A stretch of 64,000 nucleotides of DNA from Catalimonadaceae bacterium JC749 (lineage in GTDB: Bacteria > Bacteroidota > Bacteroidia > Cytophagales > Cyclobacteriaceae), in contig JAJNNC010000006.1 of NCBI GenBank assembly GCA_021730635.1, forward strand, positions 62,001 to 126,000, read 5' to 3'. Of the stretch, positions 62,301 to 64,000 are shown one piece after another. Every line of letters starts with the position of its first letter. The stretch's first letter is position 1. A program made the translations under genes and the position numbers. Under the pieces are notes generated by a model. The model had not been told where the DNA came from. It made no database searches and saw only the letters and a list, made by a program, of their open reading frames with translations.

Positions 62301-62908
62301 TGAATCGCGTAATGACCATCAATGTCGGTGATAGTACCCAATTCCGTATTTTTCACCAGGACATTGACACCGGGAAGTCCTCCCCCATCTTCCTGAGAAG
62401 TGACCTGCCCTCTCACCATGATCTGCGGGGCCATTGGTTCTTTGCCTGTGGACTGAGAGCGCATTTTTGAGCTGTTGAAATCCTGTCTCACCTTTTCCTG
62501 TACAGGCATATTCAGCTTAATGCTCTCTATTTTTTTAATATCTTTTAGAGTTGCTTTCTGAATGACATACGCTTTTTCTCCTATCTTCTCATATTGAAGA
62601 TCAAGAGGGTCCAGCAACTTTTTCAAAAATGGCTCCAAGGTTTGCAATGATTCCACGCCCTCCTCAGTAAGCTTAATATCCTGTAAGGTTTCACTGTCGT
62701 AGAAAAAACGTACTGTAAATTTTTCTTCCAGCTCTGAAAGTATTTCTCTCAGGGTACGTTGTTGCTCCTCCTGGGCAGGTTGTCCGCTGTGGTCATGATA
62801 CCCTGAAGAAGCTAACGGTTGTTGTGCTTGCACAAACAGATGACATAGACAAATCGTCAACACCATCGACCATTTGGAAAATCGGTGCCATTGTAGTAAT
62901 CTTCCCAT
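59375..62908 (-). CDS. PUL3 SusC-family transporter with N-terminal STN signalling domain
   Basis: This 1177-residue outer-membrane protein has a signal peptide (about 1-29), then an STN domain (about 50-120; LREILSELEEKFTVRFFYDSETLQDIKL, then LDPLDLQYEKIGEKAYVIQK). A carboxypeptidase-regulatory-like domain follows (VRGQVTSQEDGGGLPGVNVLVKN), then LEEVVVVGYGEQKKAHVTGSI, the plug and the barrel ending KTFSVGVNVTL. The STN domain couples substrate binding to a FecR anti-sigma factor, and a FecR gene lies 72 bp upstream. It probably imports galacturonan-type oligomers, inferred from the pectate lyase encoded downstream. Confidence 0.95.
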   Translation of the reverse strand: MGRLLQWHRFSKWSMVLTICLCHLFVQAQQPLASSGYHDHSGQPAQEEQQRTLREILSELEEKFTVRFFYDSETLQDIKLTEEGVESLQTLEPFLKKLLDPLDLQYEKIGEKAYVIQKATLKDIKKIESIKLNMPVQEKVRQDFNSSKMRSQSTGKEPMAPQIMVRGQVTSQEDGGGLPGVNVLVKNTELGTITDIDGHYAIQVPQENDTLIFSYVGFAVVEVPVNGRAQINTSLVPDIQSLEEVVVVGYGEQKKAHVTGSIVTLDAEEIENIPFSNLAASLAGRMPGVSVSGGTARPGSTASIVIRNPISYSKDGGTTGPLYVIDNVVRDDTDFNNLDPSEVESVSILKDASAAIYGARAGQGVVLVKTKRGRPGAPKINYNGSYGITDAVALPDMMNGYQQAMYLNTYNLTRFEGDATRQEIYTPDELESYSTNNYNWLDMAWKPSHLTRHALNVSGGSEKATYYAGASYYTQDGNFDNIGYDKWTYRASADVSISDNLKLGFSLSGDYRQTEKYFSKINSSDEADMVALLHTPQFIPPYVNGYPVLLAPRGNEAYHFFEVQNSNNYKRTRETGLNINVDLKYDFPFIKGLSARAQYSRIFDNKFHKEFGTYIEVYNFEMLGEHNHIYGGDVISSVRIKNGDRVWINPDFQDRYQLNGYLTYERDFGQHHINAIAVVEQSEFYWEEVRSLKEGVVDGGLDFMYSAFGGTDAYGTGQEGATLSYLGRVNYSLANKYLAELAFRFDSSTKFAPANYWGFFPSLSLGWIISEEGFFANTFVDYLKIRGSVGLLGGDQAKPWMWRQRYTFRSDGAVFGGDNVRNYGIRMEAIPNPDVTWDDNTKVNVGIDARFLHNRLSATLDGFYDHGYGLLAERNADIPLIVGGTLPPENYAARDAFGYEVSLGWNDRIGTDFNYHINGFLSWSDDKVLNIDQNTGDVGTWKDVIGQSSDRGIQGLHYLGMFRTQDEVDAFLEENPDYTVYGLAPEPGMLYYKDIRGPKDENGQYTGPDGIIDDNDEDFLTKKAVNHYGFGSSIGVSWKGLRLDMVLAGSFGGQDIVEGDARKKAETDNNRPAFWTDHWSVDNTDAAYPNPFFEDSYDRVSAFWFRSSFAFRMRSFNLSYTLPQKAATKLGAEAASLYFSGTNPFNFYNPFDYKDPSGSYNVYPNLKTFSVGVNVTL

Positions 62909-62980
62909 GAACTTGTAGTTTTACGTTGATGTTACTGAGCTCTCTGCTTCTTTTACTGGCCAGATGAAGGGCAGATATTT

Positions 62981-64000
62981 TTATTTATTTTTCATGATAA
63001 TGCTATTACCTTCTTGCTGTATATGAATATCGAATGTAGTCGTCAATGCTTTTAACAGCAGATCCACCTGGTCGGTCGCAATCGTACCATTGAATCTCTT
63101 TTCCTGAATCGAGTCACCTTCGATGGTGATATGGAAGCCATACGTATCTTCCAGCATTTCCGCTATTTCCCGGATTGGAGTATCTACAAAAATCAGTTCA
63201 CGATCTTTCCAGGAAGAATACAGCGCAGACGCGACAACCCTTTGCTCAAGCGTTTGACTTTTTTCAGAGAAAGCTACCAGATCACCCGGATTCATCCATA
63301 TGGTATCTATTTGTTGCGTCTGACGATCCTTGGCAGGTAAATGCAATTTCACCTTGCCTGAGTTAAGCACAACCTGCGTCTGGTCCTGACGGTTACGCAC
63401 ATTGAAGGTAGTGCCCACCACTTCAATATCCAGCTGTGGCGTATGGACAATAAATTTAGATTTACTTTGGTCGGGTAAGATCATGTCCTGTACCTCAAAA
63501 AAAGCTTCTCCTTCCAGCCATATCTCTCTTACCGCCAATAATTCATCATTATCCTCCCAATGATTGTCATACCGTAAGGTAGAATTGCCATTCAGCGTTA
63601 CCTGTGAATGATCAGGCAGTTCAATGGTTTGTATCTGTCCGTATTCCGTAGTGTAGGTGATCGTATCTGATCGGAAGAGCCAAAAAACAACCCCTGCTAT
63701 CAATAGAAATCCAGTAAAAACAGCCGCCATTTTGTAAGCGGCCGGCCATGAAAACAACTTCTTCCCGGAAGAAGTGTCAGGTGCAGGCATCGCTGTGACG
63801 ATACTCTTGAATATCTCCTCAGAGCGGCTTTGATCCAAGACTTTGAGCTCTTCCTTTTTCCTCCAGGCTTCTTGTAACACAGCCTCGTCTAAAGCACTGT
63901 GACCACCTTGCCGGAGCACTTCCAGCAACGCTTCCAATTCTTCGGGAGTGCATTGATCATTCAAATACTTTCTGAGGAGCTCTCTTCTATGACTATCTTG
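62981..64000 (-). CDS. FecR-family anti-sigma factor (5' end beyond the window)
   Basis: The frame is open to the window edge: the codons before a TTG at 63964 read HRRELLRKYLNDQCTPEELEALLE, which is the usual FecR N-terminus, so that TTG is not the start. One membrane helix (MAAVFTGFLLIAGVVFWLF) separates the cytoplasmic sigma-binding part from a periplasmic FecR domain (TEYGQIQTIELPDHSQVTLNGNSTLRYD ... WLEGEAFFEV) and a C-terminal STN-like DUF4974 domain (FVDTPIREIAEMLEDTYGFHITIEGDSIQEKRFNGTI). It receives the signal from the STN-SusC downstream and controls an ECF sigma factor expected just outside the window. Confidence 0.93.
   Translation of the reverse strand, partial: QDSHRRELLRKYLNDQCTPEELEALLEVLRQGGHSALDEAVLQEAWRKKEELKVLDQSRSEEIFKSIVTAMPAPDTSSGKKLFSWPAAYKMAAVFTGFLLIAGVVFWLFRSDTITYTTEYGQIQTIELPDHSQVTLNGNSTLRYDNHWEDNDELLAVREIWLEGEAFFEVQDMILPDQSKSKFIVHTPQLDIEVVGTTFNVRNRQDQTQVVLNSGKVKLHLPAKDRQTQQIDTIWMNPGDLVAFSEKSQTLEQRVVASALYSSWKDRELIFVDTPIREIAEMLEDTYGFHITIEGDSIQEKRFNGTIATDQVDLLLKALTTTFDIHIQQEGNSIIMKNK

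Noticed and set aside
1-64000. Search by eye for tRNA, rRNA, CRISPR arrays, intact insertion sequences and riboswitches
   Set aside because: No cloverleaf-like segments, regularly spaced repeats, transposase genes or known riboswitch cores were recognised; faint ones could be missed without computation.

Overview
The window is from a member of the Bacteroidota, most likely a Cytophagales-type environmental polysaccharide degrader. The evidence is three SusC/SusD outer-membrane pairs, STN/FecR-type signalling, membrane-anchored AraC regulation, a surface-lipoprotein signal (Cys followed by an acidic run), A-rich rather than strong Shine-Dalgarno leaders, and many exported glycoside hydrolases and lyases. 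I saw no rRNA, tRNA, CRISPR array or intact insertion sequence.

Layout. (1) 1-3.9 kb: the 3' end of an alginate-export-type outer-membrane barrel, a CPA1 Na+/H+ antiporter and a Na+/phosphate-type symporter. (2) 3.9-7.9 kb, minus strand: a compact operon of a DUF1704 (QEGLA-motif) metallopeptidase and two tandem-duplicated glutathione-synthase-like ATP-grasp ligases. (3) 8-10.3 kb: an exported isomerase-like protein, a small membrane protein and a BrnT/BrnA toxin-antitoxin pair. (4) 10.7-21.5 kb, plus strand: an exported DUF5703 protein, a gene-poor 1-kb stretch with coding remnants, then locus PUL1 (SusC, SusD, GH127 beta-L-arabinofuranosidase, DUF434 protein). (5) 21.6-43.9 kb, minus strand: PUL2, twelve co-directional genes: SusC, SusD, PL1 pectate lyase, apiosidase-like DUF4038 protein, GH43, two beta-propeller enzymes, exported isomerase-like protein, DUF3826, two GH78 and one GH106 rhamnosidases. 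(6) 44.3-52.1 kb, minus strand: a seven-gene run of LacI regulator, iron alcohol dehydrogenase, DapA-type aldolase, PdxA-type dehydrogenase, DUF1537 acid-sugar kinase, SSS symporter and a short membrane AraC regulator. (7) 52.4-64 kb, minus strand: PUL3, with FecR (cut by the window end), STN-containing SusC, SusD, PL1 pectate lyase and a beta-helix/DUF6298 fusion.

How it may work together. The two PL1 lyases and the rhamnosidase, arabinofuranosidase and apiosidase-like enzymes point to pectin, with a rhamnose-, arabinose- and possibly apiose-bearing side chain. Binding and import would use the SusCD pairs, inner-membrane uptake the SSS symporter, and catabolism of a four-carbon acid-sugar-like intermediate the kinase/PdxA module. 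Regulation looks layered. The LacI gene has a palindromic operator-like site beside its own start and heads the run that ends in the AraC gene. Directly after AraC, upstream of PUL2 susC, lie three copies of a direct repeat spaced by near-integral helical turns. PUL3 instead looks FecI/FecR-controlled. All three susD genes are followed by an inverted repeat before the first enzyme gene, suggesting a shared way to express SusCD above the enzymes. Substrate and pathway assignments are inferences from family membership.
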